A DNA stretch of 64,000 bases, taken from contig JAFYHN010000084.1 in NCBI GenBank assembly GCA_017539165.1, positions 43,106-107,105 of the forward strand, read 5' to 3'. Below the pieces are notes generated by a model that did not search any database, was not told the DNA's origin, and saw only the letters and a program-made list of their open reading frames with translations. Of this stretch, positions 26,061 to 34,265 are shown piece by piece. The position numbers and the translations under genes are program-made. How positions within the stretch are numbered: the stretch's first letter is position 1; every line of letters starts with the position of its first letter. The stretch comes from Eubacterium sp. (GTDB lineage: Bacteria; Bacillota; Clostridia; Lachnospirales; Lachnospiraceae).

Positions 26061-26339
26061 ATGGATAAGAGAAAACTAGCTAAAATATTAGAGATAATAC
26101 CACTAGTTTCATTAGTGGCTGGATTAATACTTGTTTTTTTACCTATTAAAGGACAAGTGTATATATGGGGATGCAGTGTGCTGTTTTTCCTTGCCTTTTT
26201 TGGATTTGCATTTGGTATCATAGCGCGTCTGCTTATAAAGGGTGATAAGACTGTAAAGATTCTGAGTATATTTGATTTTATATCTTCGGTTATAGTTTTA
26301 TTATTTTACTATTTAGTTTCCGTGGCATTAGGACAGTAA
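26061..26339 (+). CDS. small membrane protein, 92 residues
   Basis: Unrecognised protein with three hydrophobic segments (about 12-30, 34-58 and 68-88) and basic ends, starting MDKRKLAK. The ribosome site CAGGAG precedes ATG 26061. It sits between hypC and the DHFR gene, 27 bp and 48 bp away, apparently in the same transcript. There are no catalytic motifs. The single Cys is in helix two. It could assist the transporter or be a passenger gene. Confidence 0.75.
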   Translation: MDKRKLAKILEIIPLVSLVAGLILVFLPIKGQVYIWGCSVLFFLAFFGFAFGIIARLLIKGDKTVKILSIFDFISSVIVLLFYYLVSVALGQ

Positions 26340-26387
26340 CGATAAAGTCGAATGGTTTGAGAAACAATAATACAAGGATGGAATAAA

Positions 26388-26864
26388 ATGGTTGGATTAA
26401 TAGTTGCCCGTTCAATCAACAATGTGATTGGTAAAAACGGAATGATCCCTTGGAGAATAAAGGGTGAACAAAAGCAGTTTAAAGAGCTTACTACCGGAAA
26501 TGTCGTTGTTATGGGTAGAAAGTCTTATGAAGAGATCGGTCATCCGCTTCCAAACAGAGATACAATAGTTGTATCAAGAACGAAAAAGTATGAAGGAGAG
26601 CATCTTTCTACAGCATCATCAGTTCAGGAAGCTATAGCTATGGCAGGTGAAGACAAGAATGTATATATTTCCGGAGGATATGGCCTCTATAAAGAAGCAT
26701 TACCATTAGTTGATGTAATGTATATCACAGAAGTAAAAACAGAAGTGGAAGATGGAGATGTATTCTTCCCAGAGTTCAATGCAGATGATTTTGATATCAC
26801 AATAGGTGAGACTGGTGGAGACGAGATCGAATATACAAGAACCACCTATACAAGAAAAAAATAG
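26388..26864 (+). CDS. folA: dihydrofolate reductase
   Basis: Reduces dihydrofolate to tetrahydrofolate with NADPH. 158 residues, normal length. Motifs: LIVARSINNVIGKNGMIPW, VVVMGRKSYEEIG, YISGGYGLYKEAL with the cofactor-binding GG, and a C-terminal YTRTTY strand. The first active-site acid is Lys/Gln-flanked as in several Firmicute enzymes (WRIKGEQKQF in place of WxxPxDxxxF), a divergence worth noting. It lies within the hyp operon, 22 bp before hypD. It may simply be housekeeping, or supply folate for one-carbon or CO ligand chemistry. Confidence 0.9.
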   Translation: MVGLIVARSINNVIGKNGMIPWRIKGEQKQFKELTTGNVVVMGRKSYEEIGHPLPNRDTIVVSRTKKYEGEHLSTASSVQEAIAMAGEDKNVYISGGYGLYKEALPLVDVMYITEVKTEVEDGDVFFPEFNADDFDITIGETGGDEIEYTRTTYTRKK

Positions 26865-26886
26865 TGATGATAGAAGGAAAAAATAC

Positions 26887-27942
26887 ATGAGTGAGATTAT
26901 TGAAAATGCAAGAGAAATCATAACCGGATATAAGGGACCTAAACTTCGCATCATGGAAGTATGCGGAACTCATACTCATGAAATATTTCGTTTGGGAATA
27001 AGAAGTCTTCTTCCTGAAGATGTTGATCTTATATCAGGACCGGGATGTCCGGTATGTGTAACACCGGTTGGTTTTATTGATGAAGCAATATTCCTTGCAC
27101 TTGAGAAAAAATGTACTATCTGTACTTTTGGGGATCTGATCAAGGTTCCGGGTACAACGATGAATATGGCAAGAGTAAGAGCAGAGGGGGCAGATATACG
27201 TCCGGTATATTCTCCTGACGATGCTGTAGAACTTGCGAAGGAGAATCCTGATCTTCAGGTTGTGTTCCTTGCTGTTGGTTTCGAAACAACAACACCATCT
27301 GCCTGCCTTGCGGTAAAAAAAGCTATGAAACTCGGACTTAAGAACTTTTCAATTCTTACAGCAAATAAGACTATGCCGAATGCATATGCAAAACTTAAAA
27401 ACAGTGCAGATGCATTTCTATATCCGGGACATGTAAATGCCATAACAGGAACGGGAATCTGTGAGAAGCTGAAAGAAGAAGGCGTATCCGGAGTAGTGGC
27501 CGGTTTTACGGCAAATGAACTCATGACTGCTCTGGCAGTTACAATAGATAATCTTCAGAAGGGTGAACCATTCTTTGAGAACTGCTATCCGAGAGTAGTA
27601 CGTCCAGAAGGAAATCCTGCAGCACAGAAACTGATGGATGAAGTTATGGAACTCTGTGATACAGAGTGGCGAGGACTGGGCATCATTGAAATGTCAGGCC
27701 AGAAGCTTAAGAGTGAATATGCTGACTTCGATGCAAGAATAAAATATGAGATTCCAGACATTACAGGAAAGCCGAATCCGGCATGTAGATGTGGAGAAGT
27801 CCTTCAGGGAAAATGCAAACCATCTGATTGTCCGATGTTCGGAAAGGCATGTACACCGCTTCATGCAGTGGGTGCATGTATGGTTTCGGATGAAGGAGCC
27901 TGCGCTGCATACTACACATATGGGGCATCAATTGGTTTATAG
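26887..27942 (+). CDS. hypD: hydrogenase maturation Fe-S protein HypD
   Basis: Fe-S scaffold on which, with HypC, the Fe(CN)2CO group is built. 351 residues from ATG 26887 (AGAAGGA upstream); the frame runs back to 26806 into folA but lacks a ribosome site there. Signatures: CGTHTHEIFR, GPGCPVCVTP, PGHVNAITG, and the C-terminal 4Fe-4S cysteines (CRCGEVLQGKC, CPMFGKAC). Complete and not degraded, so it is probably functional. 54 bp separate it from hypE. Confidence 0.97.
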   Translation: MSEIIENAREIITGYKGPKLRIMEVCGTHTHEIFRLGIRSLLPEDVDLISGPGCPVCVTPVGFIDEAIFLALEKKCTICTFGDLIKVPGTTMNMARVRAEGADIRPVYSPDDAVELAKENPDLQVVFLAVGFETTTPSACLAVKKAMKLGLKNFSILTANKTMPNAYAKLKNSADAFLYPGHVNAITGTGICEKLKEEGVSGVVAGFTANELMTALAVTIDNLQKGEPFFENCYPRVVRPEGNPAAQKLMDEVMELCDTEWRGLGIIEMSGQKLKSEYADFDARIKYEIPDITGKPNPACRCGEVLQGKCKPSDCPMFGKACTPLHAVGACMVSDEGACAAYYTYGASIGL

Positions 27943-27996
27943 TAAAAATGTATTCGCACATGCTATATAAAAAATGATAAAAATGAGGAAAATATT

Positions 27997-29001
27997 ATGG
28001 AAGATAAGATAACACTGGCTCATGGTGCCGGCGGAGTTCAGACATCAGACCTTATAGGAAATCTATTCAAGAAACATTTCAGTAACCCATATCTTACTGC
28101 AGATGATGCTGCTGTACTTGATATGACTCCTGGTAAGATAGCAATGTCAACAGATGGATTTATAGTATCCCCATTTGAGTTTCCAGGAGGAAATATTGGC
28201 AAGCTTTCAATCTGTGGAACAGTAAATGACGTTGCATGTATGGGAGCAAAACCTGAGTATCTTACATGTTCATTCGTTATCGAGGAAGGTTTTCCTATCG
28301 CTAAGCTTGAAGAGATGGCAGAAGCCATGGGAAAGACTGCAAGAGAAGCAGGAGTAAATCTTGTTGCCGGAGATACAAAGGTTGCCGGAATAGGACAGGT
28401 TGATAAAGTGTTTATCACTACAACAGGTATCGGACATATTATTGAAGGAGCTTCAACATCGGGAGCATTTGCAAAACCTGGAGATAAGATAATAGTTACC
28501 GGAGATATCGGACGTCATGGCTGTACGATCCTTCTTGCAAGAAATGACTTCAAGATAGATGCTGATATAACTAGTGACTGTGCTCCACTGAATAAGAATA
28601 TCGAAGCTATGTTAGAAGCTACAAAGGATGTACATGTTATAAGAGATGCAACACGTGGTGGTGTAGGAACTGTGCTCTATGAGATAGCAGCAGAGAGTAA
28701 CGTGGGTATCTCGCTTGATTCAGAAAGCATTCCTGTTCAGGACGGAGTAAGAGGTGTATGTCAGATGCTTGGGCTTGAGCCTCTGTATCTTGCATGTGAA
28801 GGAAGACTTGTTATCTTCGCACCTGCATCAGAAGCAGACAAGATACTTGATGCCCTTCATAAATGTCCGAATTCAGAAGGCGCATGTGTTATCGGAGAAG
28901 TAACTGAAGAAAATGTCGGAAAAGTAATTCTGAATACAGCTGTCGGTGCTAAAACATTCCTTGCCAGACCAAGCGGGGAATTACTACCAAGGATCTGTTA
29001 A
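27997..29001 (+). CDS. hypE: hydrogenase maturation dehydratase HypE
   Basis: Dehydrates the thiocarbamate on its C-terminal Cys to thiocyanate, giving the CN ligand passed to HypCD. 334 residues with PurM/ThiL-like motifs: LAHGAGG, TADDAA, STDGF, GTVNDVACMGA, and DATRGGVGT. The obligatory C-terminal Cys is in place (ends LPRIC). It is the last gene of the operon; a terminator follows at 29014-29052. The intact C-terminus shows that cyanide ligand synthesis is under selection. Confidence 0.97.
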   Translation: MEDKITLAHGAGGVQTSDLIGNLFKKHFSNPYLTADDAAVLDMTPGKIAMSTDGFIVSPFEFPGGNIGKLSICGTVNDVACMGAKPEYLTCSFVIEEGFPIAKLEEMAEAMGKTAREAGVNLVAGDTKVAGIGQVDKVFITTTGIGHIIEGASTSGAFAKPGDKIIVTGDIGRHGCTILLARNDFKIDADITSDCAPLNKNIEAMLEATKDVHVIRDATRGGVGTVLYEIAAESNVGISLDSESIPVQDGVRGVCQMLGLEPLYLACEGRLVIFAPASEADKILDALHKCPNSEGACVIGEVTEENVGKVILNTAVGAKTFLARPSGELLPRIC

Positions 29002-29013
29002 AACCAAAGTAAA

Positions 29014-29052
29014 AGAAGTTCATGAAACTAGTTTTCATGAGCTTCTTTTTTT
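29014..29052 (+). terminator. terminator of the hydE-hypE operon
   Basis: Stem GAAGTTCATGAAA (29015-29027) / TTTTCATGAGCTTC (29032-29045) with one G-T pair and a short loop, followed by seven T. It closes the 14-kb transcription unit and separates it from the hydrogenase promoter. Confidence 0.92.
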
Positions 29053-29085
29053 AACAAGGATTAGTAAATGGTAGTAAAGGTTAAG

Positions 29086-29115
29086 TTGTTCTAACTGCGC
29101 ATTATTATGTATAAT
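29086..29115 (+). promoter_or_regulatory. sigma-A promoter of the hydrogenase operon
   Basis: TTGTTC (29086-29091), 18-bp spacer, perfect TATAAT (29110-29115), giving a start near 29122 and a leader of about 53 nt with AAGGAGG before the first gene. No terminator hairpin is seen in this leader, in contrast to that of the hydE operon. Confidence 0.7.
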
Positions 29116-29174
29116 GACTCATAGCGACATTTTGCGTAATTTTAATACATAACTATTTAAGGAGGTTCAAACTG

Positions 29175-29660
29175 ATGTGTAAGTTGAATTCTGCCGCAGA
29201 GGCACAAATCAAAGAGATCTGCGCCAGGTACAAAGAGGAAAAAACACCTCTTATGATGATACTTAGTGACATCCAGAATGAGTATGGATATATTCCTCTG
29301 GAAGTTCAGGAACTTGTATCAGCAGAAACTGGTATTTCCGTTGCAGAGATCTATGGAGTTGTTACATTCTACTCCTTCTTCTCACTCACACCAAAGGGCA
29401 AGTATGTTATTGGTTGTTGTCTGGGAACAGCTTGCTATGTAAAGGGTGCACAGCAGGTTATTGACAAATTTTCAGAAATTCTTGGTATTAAACCGGGTGA
29501 AACTACAGCTGATGGTCTGTTCACACTTGATGCACTTCGTTGCATCGGAGCATGTGGTATAGCTCCTGCTGTAAGTATAAGTGGTAAGGTTTATCCTAAG
29601 GTAGAGGTAGGCCAGGTATCCGAAATTATTGATTCTTATAGAAAGGAGGCAACAGCATGA
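29175..29660 (+). CDS. hydC: NAD-linked [FeFe] hydrogenase, NuoE-like subunit (thioredoxin-fold 2Fe-2S)
   Basis: 161 residues with the thioredoxin-like 2Fe-2S fold: cysteines in CCLGTACYVKG and ALRCIGACGIAP, following the helical start MMILSDIQNEYGYIP and VYGVVTFYSFF-type segment typical of NuoE/HydC/HndA. It passes electrons within the NuoEF module. AAGGAGG lies before ATG 29175. It overlaps the next gene by 4 bp (ATGAGC). Codons are strongly biased (GGT, GCT, CGT, CTT), as in the next two genes, suggesting high expression. Confidence 0.95.
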   Translation: MCKLNSAAEAQIKEICARYKEEKTPLMMILSDIQNEYGYIPLEVQELVSAETGISVAEIYGVVTFYSFFSLTPKGKYVIGCCLGTACYVKGAQQVIDKFSEILGIKPGETTADGLFTLDALRCIGACGIAPAVSISGKVYPKVEVGQVSEIIDSYRKEATA

Positions 29661-31546
29661 GCAAGATAACTACAGTAGAAGAACTCGATTCTAAATCATT
29701 AGCATGTACAAAGTGTCTTGATGATAAGCTTGCTGGAACTGATGACAAGCGTCATATAGTACTTTGTGGTGGTACAGGTTGCCTTTCAAGTAATTCAAAA
29801 GAGATTAAAGAAAAATTCGAGAAGGTTCTCGAGGAGAAAGGTGTAGCTGATAAGGCTACAGTTAACATCGTTGGATGTTTCGGTTTCTGCTCACAGGGAC
29901 CTTTCGTAAAGATATATCCAGAAGATACACTCTATCGTATGGTTTCACTTGATGATGTTGAAGAAATCGTTGATACAGATATCATCGGCGGAAATATCGT
30001 AGAGAGACTTCTCTATGTTGATCCTGCTTCTGGTGAAAAGAAGGTTAAGCAGGAAGATATCAACTTCTATAAGAAGCAGCGTCGTGTTGCTCTTCATGGT
30101 TGTGGAGTTATCAATCCTGAAGATATTAACGAAGCTCTCGGTATGGGTGCATTCCAGGGACTTAAGAAGGCTCTTTCAATGACACAGCAGGAAGTTCTTG
30201 ATGAAGTACTTAAGTCAGGACTTCGTGGACGTGGAGGCGGAGGCTTCCCTGCAGGAAGAAAATGGCAGTTTGCTTACAACGTTGAAGCTGATCAGAAGTA
30301 CGTTGTATGTAACGGTGATGAGGGAGATCCGGGTGCATTCATGGATCGTTCTATCCTTGAGGGTAACCCACTTGGAGTTATCGAGGGTATGATGATAGCA
30401 GGTTATGCTTTCGGTGCTTCAGAAGGTTACTTCTATGTTCGTGCTGAGTACCCTATCGCTGTTGCAAGACTTAAACTTGCTATCAAGCAGGCTCGTGAAA
30501 TGGGTCTCCTTGGTGAGAATATAATGGGAACAGGCTTCAACTTTGATTGTCATATCAGACTTGGTGCCGGTGCTTTCGTATGTGGTGAGGAGACAGCTCT
30601 TCTTAACTCCATCGAAGGTAAGCGTGGTATGCCTAGACCTCGTCCACCATTCCCAGCTGTTAAGGGACTTTGGGGCAAGCCAACTTGCGTTAATAACGTA
30701 GAGACACTTGCATGCGTACCTTACATTCTTCGTGAAGGCGCAGAAGAGTTCGCAGCAGTTGGTACTGAGGGATCAAAGGGTACTAAGGTATTCGCTCTCG
30801 GTGGTAAAGTAAATAACGTAGGTCTCGTAGAGGTTCCTATGGGAACAACTCTTAGAGAACTTATCTATGATATCGGTGGCGGTATCCCTAATGGTAAGAA
30901 GTTCAAGGCTATTCAGACAGGTGGTCCTTCAGGTGGATGTCTGACAGAAGAATTCCTTGACGAGCCTATCGATTTTGATAACCTTGTTCAGAAGGGATCA
31001 ATGATGGGATCAGGTGGAGCTATCGTTATGGACGAAGACAACTGTATGGTTGACGTTGCTAAGTTCTACATGGAATTCATCTGTGATGAGTCATGCGGTA
31101 AGTGTTCACCATGTCGTATCGGTACAAAGAGAATCCTTGAGATCCTTACAAAGATTACAGAGGGTAAGGGTACTATGGAAGACCTTGATACTCTTGAAGA
31201 ACTCAGTAAGACAATTCAGAGTAACTCACTTTGTGCTCTTGGTCAGACAGCAGCTAACCCAGTTAATTCAACACTTAAGCATTTCCGTGATGAATATATC
31301 GCTCATATCGTTGATAAGAAGTGTCCTGCACATGTATGTAAGAACCTTATGAAGTATGAAATAGATAAAGATAAATGTATCGGATGCGGAATGTGTGCTA
31401 AGAACTGTCCAGCTGGTTGTATCGAAAGAACAGACTATATTGCTGAAGGTCACAAGCTTGCATCATTCCAGATCGATCCTGAGAAGTGCGTAAAGTGCGG
31501 ACTTTGTATGAGTAACTGTAAATTCGCAGCAATATCAAAGAACTAA
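29657..31546 (+). CDS. hydB: NAD-linked [FeFe] hydrogenase, NuoF-like flavin subunit
   Basis: 629 residues, with domains in order: an N-terminal thioredoxin-like 2Fe-2S domain (CGGTGCLSSN, GCFGFCSQGP), the FMN/NADH domain with GRGGGGFPAGRKW and NGDEGDPGAFMDRS, an SLBB region, the 4Fe-4S site CGKCSPCRIG, and a C-terminal two-cluster ferredoxin (CIGCGMCAKNCP, CVKCGLCMSNC). This is the plan of HydB/HndC of trimeric or tetrameric, electron-bifurcating [FeFe] hydrogenases. It exchanges electrons with NAD(H), and with ferredoxin if bifurcating. It overlaps hydC and is followed by hydA after 13 bp. Confidence 0.96.
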   Translation: MSKITTVEELDSKSLACTKCLDDKLAGTDDKRHIVLCGGTGCLSSNSKEIKEKFEKVLEEKGVADKATVNIVGCFGFCSQGPFVKIYPEDTLYRMVSLDDVEEIVDTDIIGGNIVERLLYVDPASGEKKVKQEDINFYKKQRRVALHGCGVINPEDINEALGMGAFQGLKKALSMTQQEVLDEVLKSGLRGRGGGGFPAGRKWQFAYNVEADQKYVVCNGDEGDPGAFMDRSILEGNPLGVIEGMMIAGYAFGASEGYFYVRAEYPIAVARLKLAIKQAREMGLLGENIMGTGFNFDCHIRLGAGAFVCGEETALLNSIEGKRGMPRPRPPFPAVKGLWGKPTCVNNVETLACVPYILREGAEEFAAVGTEGSKGTKVFALGGKVNNVGLVEVPMGTTLRELIYDIGGGIPNGKKFKAIQTGGPSGGCLTEEFLDEPIDFDNLVQKGSMMGSGGAIVMDEDNCMVDVAKFYMEFICDESCGKCSPCRIGTKRILEILTKITEGKGTMEDLDTLEELSKTIQSNSLCALGQTAANPVNSTLKHFRDEYIAHIVDKKCPAHVCKNLMKYEIDKDKCIGCGMCAKNCPAGCIERTDYIAEGHKLASFQIDPEKCVKCGLCMSNCKFAAISKN

Positions 31547-31559
31547 GGAGGTAACTACT

Positions 31560-33335
31560 ATGGCGATGGTAAATATTAAAATAGAAGGCATCTCCTATCA
31601 GGTAGAGGAAGGTTTAACTATCCTCGAGGCTGCTAAGAAGTGCGGTTATGAGATTCCTTCACTTTGTGCATTTAATCATGGTGAGTGTAATCAGGGTTCT
31701 TGTCGTGTTTGTCTCGTTGAGGCAACAGGCGCAAGAGGTCTTGTAGCATCATGTGTATATCCGGTTGCTGAGGGTATGGAGATTAAGATTTCTTCACCTA
31801 AGGCTACAGCAGCAAGACGCCAGAGCGTTGAACTGCTTCTTTCAAATCATAATATGAACTGCCAGCAGTGTGATAAGAATGGCAAGTGCGAACTTCTCAA
31901 TGTTGCATACCTTACAGGTGCAAGAGAAGGTGCATTTGAAGGAGTTCATTCAGAAACTCATTTCGATGAGGTTGCTCCCGGTCTTGTAAGAGATACATCT
32001 AAGTGTATCCTTTGTGGAAGATGTATCGAGAGATGTAAGAATGCTCATGGTCTTGGAATCCTTGGATTCGAGAACAGAGGATTCAGTACATTTGTTTCTC
32101 CTGCTGAGAACAGATCATTCGCTGATTCACCATGTATCCAGTGTGGTCAGTGTGTAAACGTATGTCCTACAGGTGCTCTTATGGAGCATTCAGAGATAGA
32201 TAAGATTGATGCAGCATTTGCTGCTGGTAAGGTAGTTATTGCTCAGGCTGCTCCTGCAGTTAGAGCTGCTCTTGGTGAAGAGTTCGGCTTCCCTATCGGT
32301 ACACCTGTTACAGGTAAGATGGCAGCTGCTATGAGAAGACTTGGTTTCGCAAGAGTTTATGATGTAAACTTCGGTGCTGACCTTACAATTATGGAGGAAG
32401 GTACAGAGCTTCTTGGACGTCTTCAGAATGGTGGTACTCTTCCAATGATCACATCTTGTTCACCAGGATGGATCAACTATGCTGAGTACAACTATGGAGA
32501 TCTTCTTCCACACCTTTCATCATGTAAGTCACCTCACCAGATGCAGGGTGCTATCATCAAGTCATACTGGGCAGAGCAGAATGGTATCAATCCAGAAGAT
32601 ATCTTCGTAGTATCAGTTATGCCTTGTACAGCTAAGAAGTTTGAGAGACAGAGAGATCAGCTTAAAGTAAATGGACTTGATGATGTAGATGCTGTTATCA
32701 CAACAAGAGAGCTTGCTCGTATGATCAAGAGATCAGGTATCCTCTTCGACAGACTTCCTGATGAAGATTGGGATCAGGATATCATGGGCGACTACACAGG
32801 TGCTGCTGTTATCTTCGGTGTTACTGGTGGTGTTATGGAAGCTGCACTTCGTACAGTTTACTTCAAGCTTACAGGTAAGGAATCTGAGCCAATCGAGTTC
32901 AAGGCTGTTCGTGGTCATGACGCAGGTATCAGAGAGGCTTCACTTGATATCAACGGAACTACAGTTAAGGTAGCTATCGCTTCAGGAATGAAGTCAGCTA
33001 AGGTTCTTCTTGATGAGATCAGAGAAGGCAAATCAGAGTATGCGTTCATCGAGATAATGGGATGTCCTGGTGGATGTATAAACGGTGGTGGACAGCCTTA
33101 CGTTCGTGAGTGCTTCCTGCCTCATGAGTCAGATGACATCATGGATACATACAAAGAGAAGAGAGCTCAGGCTCTTTACACAGAGGATGAGAGACAGACA
33201 CTTCGTCAGTCACATAACAATCCTCAGATCATTGAACTTTATGAGAAGTTCCTTGGTGAGCCAAACAGCCATAAGTCACATGAGCTGCTTCATACAACAT
33301 ATGCAGCTAGAGAAGGATTTAATGCTCTTTCATAA
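31560..33335 (+). CDS. hydA: [FeFe] hydrogenase catalytic subunit
   Basis: 591 residues: N-terminal 2Fe-2S (CAFNHGECNQGSCRVC), a His-ligated 4Fe-4S (HNMNCQQCDKNGKC), two 4Fe-4S (CILCGRCIERC, CIQCGQCVNVC), and the H-cluster domain with TSCSPGW (residues 298-304), MPCTAKKFE and MGCPGGCINGGGQP. The first H-cluster motif has Ser where the common form is TSCCPGW. With the two upstream subunits it forms a cytosolic NAD-linked, possibly bifurcating enzyme that evolves or consumes H2. A strong AAGGAGG precedes ATG 31560. It needs HydE (14858), HydF (window start) and HydG (not seen). Confidence 0.97.
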   Translation: MAMVNIKIEGISYQVEEGLTILEAAKKCGYEIPSLCAFNHGECNQGSCRVCLVEATGARGLVASCVYPVAEGMEIKISSPKATAARRQSVELLLSNHNMNCQQCDKNGKCELLNVAYLTGAREGAFEGVHSETHFDEVAPGLVRDTSKCILCGRCIERCKNAHGLGILGFENRGFSTFVSPAENRSFADSPCIQCGQCVNVCPTGALMEHSEIDKIDAAFAAGKVVIAQAAPAVRAALGEEFGFPIGTPVTGKMAAAMRRLGFARVYDVNFGADLTIMEEGTELLGRLQNGGTLPMITSCSPGWINYAEYNYGDLLPHLSSCKSPHQMQGAIIKSYWAEQNGINPEDIFVVSVMPCTAKKFERQRDQLKVNGLDDVDAVITTRELARMIKRSGILFDRLPDEDWDQDIMGDYTGAAVIFGVTGGVMEAALRTVYFKLTGKESEPIEFKAVRGHDAGIREASLDINGTTVKVAIASGMKSAKVLLDEIREGKSEYAFIEIMGCPGGCINGGGQPYVRECFLPHESDDIMDTYKEKRAQALYTEDERQTLRQSHNNPQIIELYEKFLGEPNSHKSHELLHTTYAAREGFNALS

Positions 33336-33369
33336 GATTCCTTATTGATTAAGGGATGACCAAAGTATA

Positions 33370-33401
33370 GAAGCGTCGCTTTCGCGACGCTTCATTTTTT
33401 T
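33370..33401 (+). terminator. terminator of the hydrogenase operon
   Basis: Perfect 10-bp stem GAAGCGTCGC (33370-33379) / GCGACGCTTC (33384-33393) with a TTTC loop, followed by ATTTTTTT that overlaps the stop codon of the converging gene. On the minus strand the stem lies beyond that gene's stop but has no clear U-tract. Confidence 0.93.
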
Positions 33402-34020
33402 AATAATATGTTGTCTCATACATAAGCTGTGTATTTCTGTCATATTGTAGAATGATAGCTATATTTCCACCTGAGTAGAAATTATAAGAATAAACAGAAC
33501 CCTTGTGTCTCTGTCCTGAGGCTTTATAATATTTCTTAAGTTCATCTACATAATAACTATATTCGTTAGGTGATGCTTTAAGTACATAAATACCCATTTT
33601 ACCATTCATAGGATTATCTACTAATGAAAATCCTTCTGTGAAAATGTAATAATTTCCATTCTTTGTAAATCCTCTTGAACAGCCGCAGCATATAGCTTCA
33701 TATTTGACATTTCTGAAAGTGTAATTTTTATAGATGCTACGATATTCATTGTATTCTTTCCTTAAAGTAGAATCAAAATCAGATGCAGAAACATTATAAT
33801 ACTTATCTCTGTATGATTTTGGAGCATTAGGATTATAAACATCTTCCTGCCTTTTTGCATACTTTAACCCCTCAGGTTTCTTACTTGAAGCAGCGGAAAC
33901 TTTGCTCAAAGTACTGGTATTGATATTACTTCCGCTGTTATTTCCAAACGTTGAAAACGAAGCGATGGATAATGCAGCAGCTACACCAAAACAGTAAGCC
34001 ATTTTCTTTAATTTTTTCAT
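33400..34020 (-). CDS. secreted protein of unknown function
   Basis: 206 residues with a signal peptide (MKKLKKMAYCFG start, hydrophobic core to about 25, Ser/Ala-rich cleavage region). A low-complexity Ser/Asn stretch follows, then a globular domain with a CCGCSRGF motif (adjacent Cys) and several Tyr-rich strands (NYYIFTEGF, EYSYYVDELKKYY, YETTYY). I do not recognise the family. The ribosome site AGGAGG precedes ATG 34020. Upstream, at 34063-34140, are paired TGTAAC repeats that look like an OmpR/PhoP-class binding site, so it may be activated by a two-component system. Confidence 0.82.
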   Translation of the reverse strand: MKKLKKMAYCFGVAAALSIASFSTFGNNSGSNINTSTLSKVSAASSKKPEGLKYAKRQEDVYNPNAPKSYRDKYYNVSASDFDSTLRKEYNEYRSIYKNYTFRNVKYEAICCGCSRGFTKNGNYYIFTEGFSLVDNPMNGKMGIYVLKASPNEYSYYVDELKKYYKASGQRHKGSVYSYNFYSGGNIAIILQYDRNTQLMYETTYY

Positions 34021-34062
34021 ATAAATTACCTCCTGTTGATTTTTATCTCTTTATTTCTGGCT

Positions 34063-34140
34063 TCCGAGATGTAACTATAATGTAACGAAACATATAATCT
34101 ACATCTTATAATCATCCGAGATGTAACGAAGTTGTAACGT
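34063..34140. promoter_or_regulatory. two copies of a tandem TGTAAC box between divergent genes
   Basis: The 13-mer TCCGAGATGTAAC occurs at 34063-34075 and 34115-34127, each time followed at 11-bp spacing by a second TGTAAC (34081-34086; 34133-34138). Read on the minus strand this is GTTACA-N5-GTTACA, the geometry of PhoP/OmpR-family boxes (11-bp direct repeats). The copies are 52 bp apart, about five helical turns. A minus-strand TATAGT (34079-34074) lies inside the proximal copy. Confidence 0.5.
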
Positions 34141-34184
34141 TGATGTGTGATATTTTTCTGGGAATAGAAAAGGACATATATGAT

Positions 34185-34214
34185 TTGACACAATTTCTTC
34201 GTTACGATTATAAT
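34185..34214 (+). promoter_or_regulatory. sigma-A promoter of the AraC-type regulator operon
   Basis: Perfect TTGACA (34185-34190), 18-bp spacer, perfect TATAAT (34209-34214). The start is near 34221, which rules out translation from the earlier in-frame ATG at 34140 and supports ATG 34266. Confidence 0.8.
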
Positions 34215-34265
34215 GACAAGAGTGAAATTGTTTTTGGCATCTTATTGAAGTTATTGGGTGGAATC

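Noticed and set aside
22454-29001. Standard [NiFe] hydrogenase maturation operon
   Set aside because: HypA, HypB, the endopeptidase and the hydrogenase subunits are all absent from the window.
34140-34265. N-terminal extension of the AraC-type regulator from ATG 34140
   Set aside because: A perfect promoter at 34185-34214 lies inside this stretch, and ATG 34266 has a ribosome site and begins the receiver domain properly.
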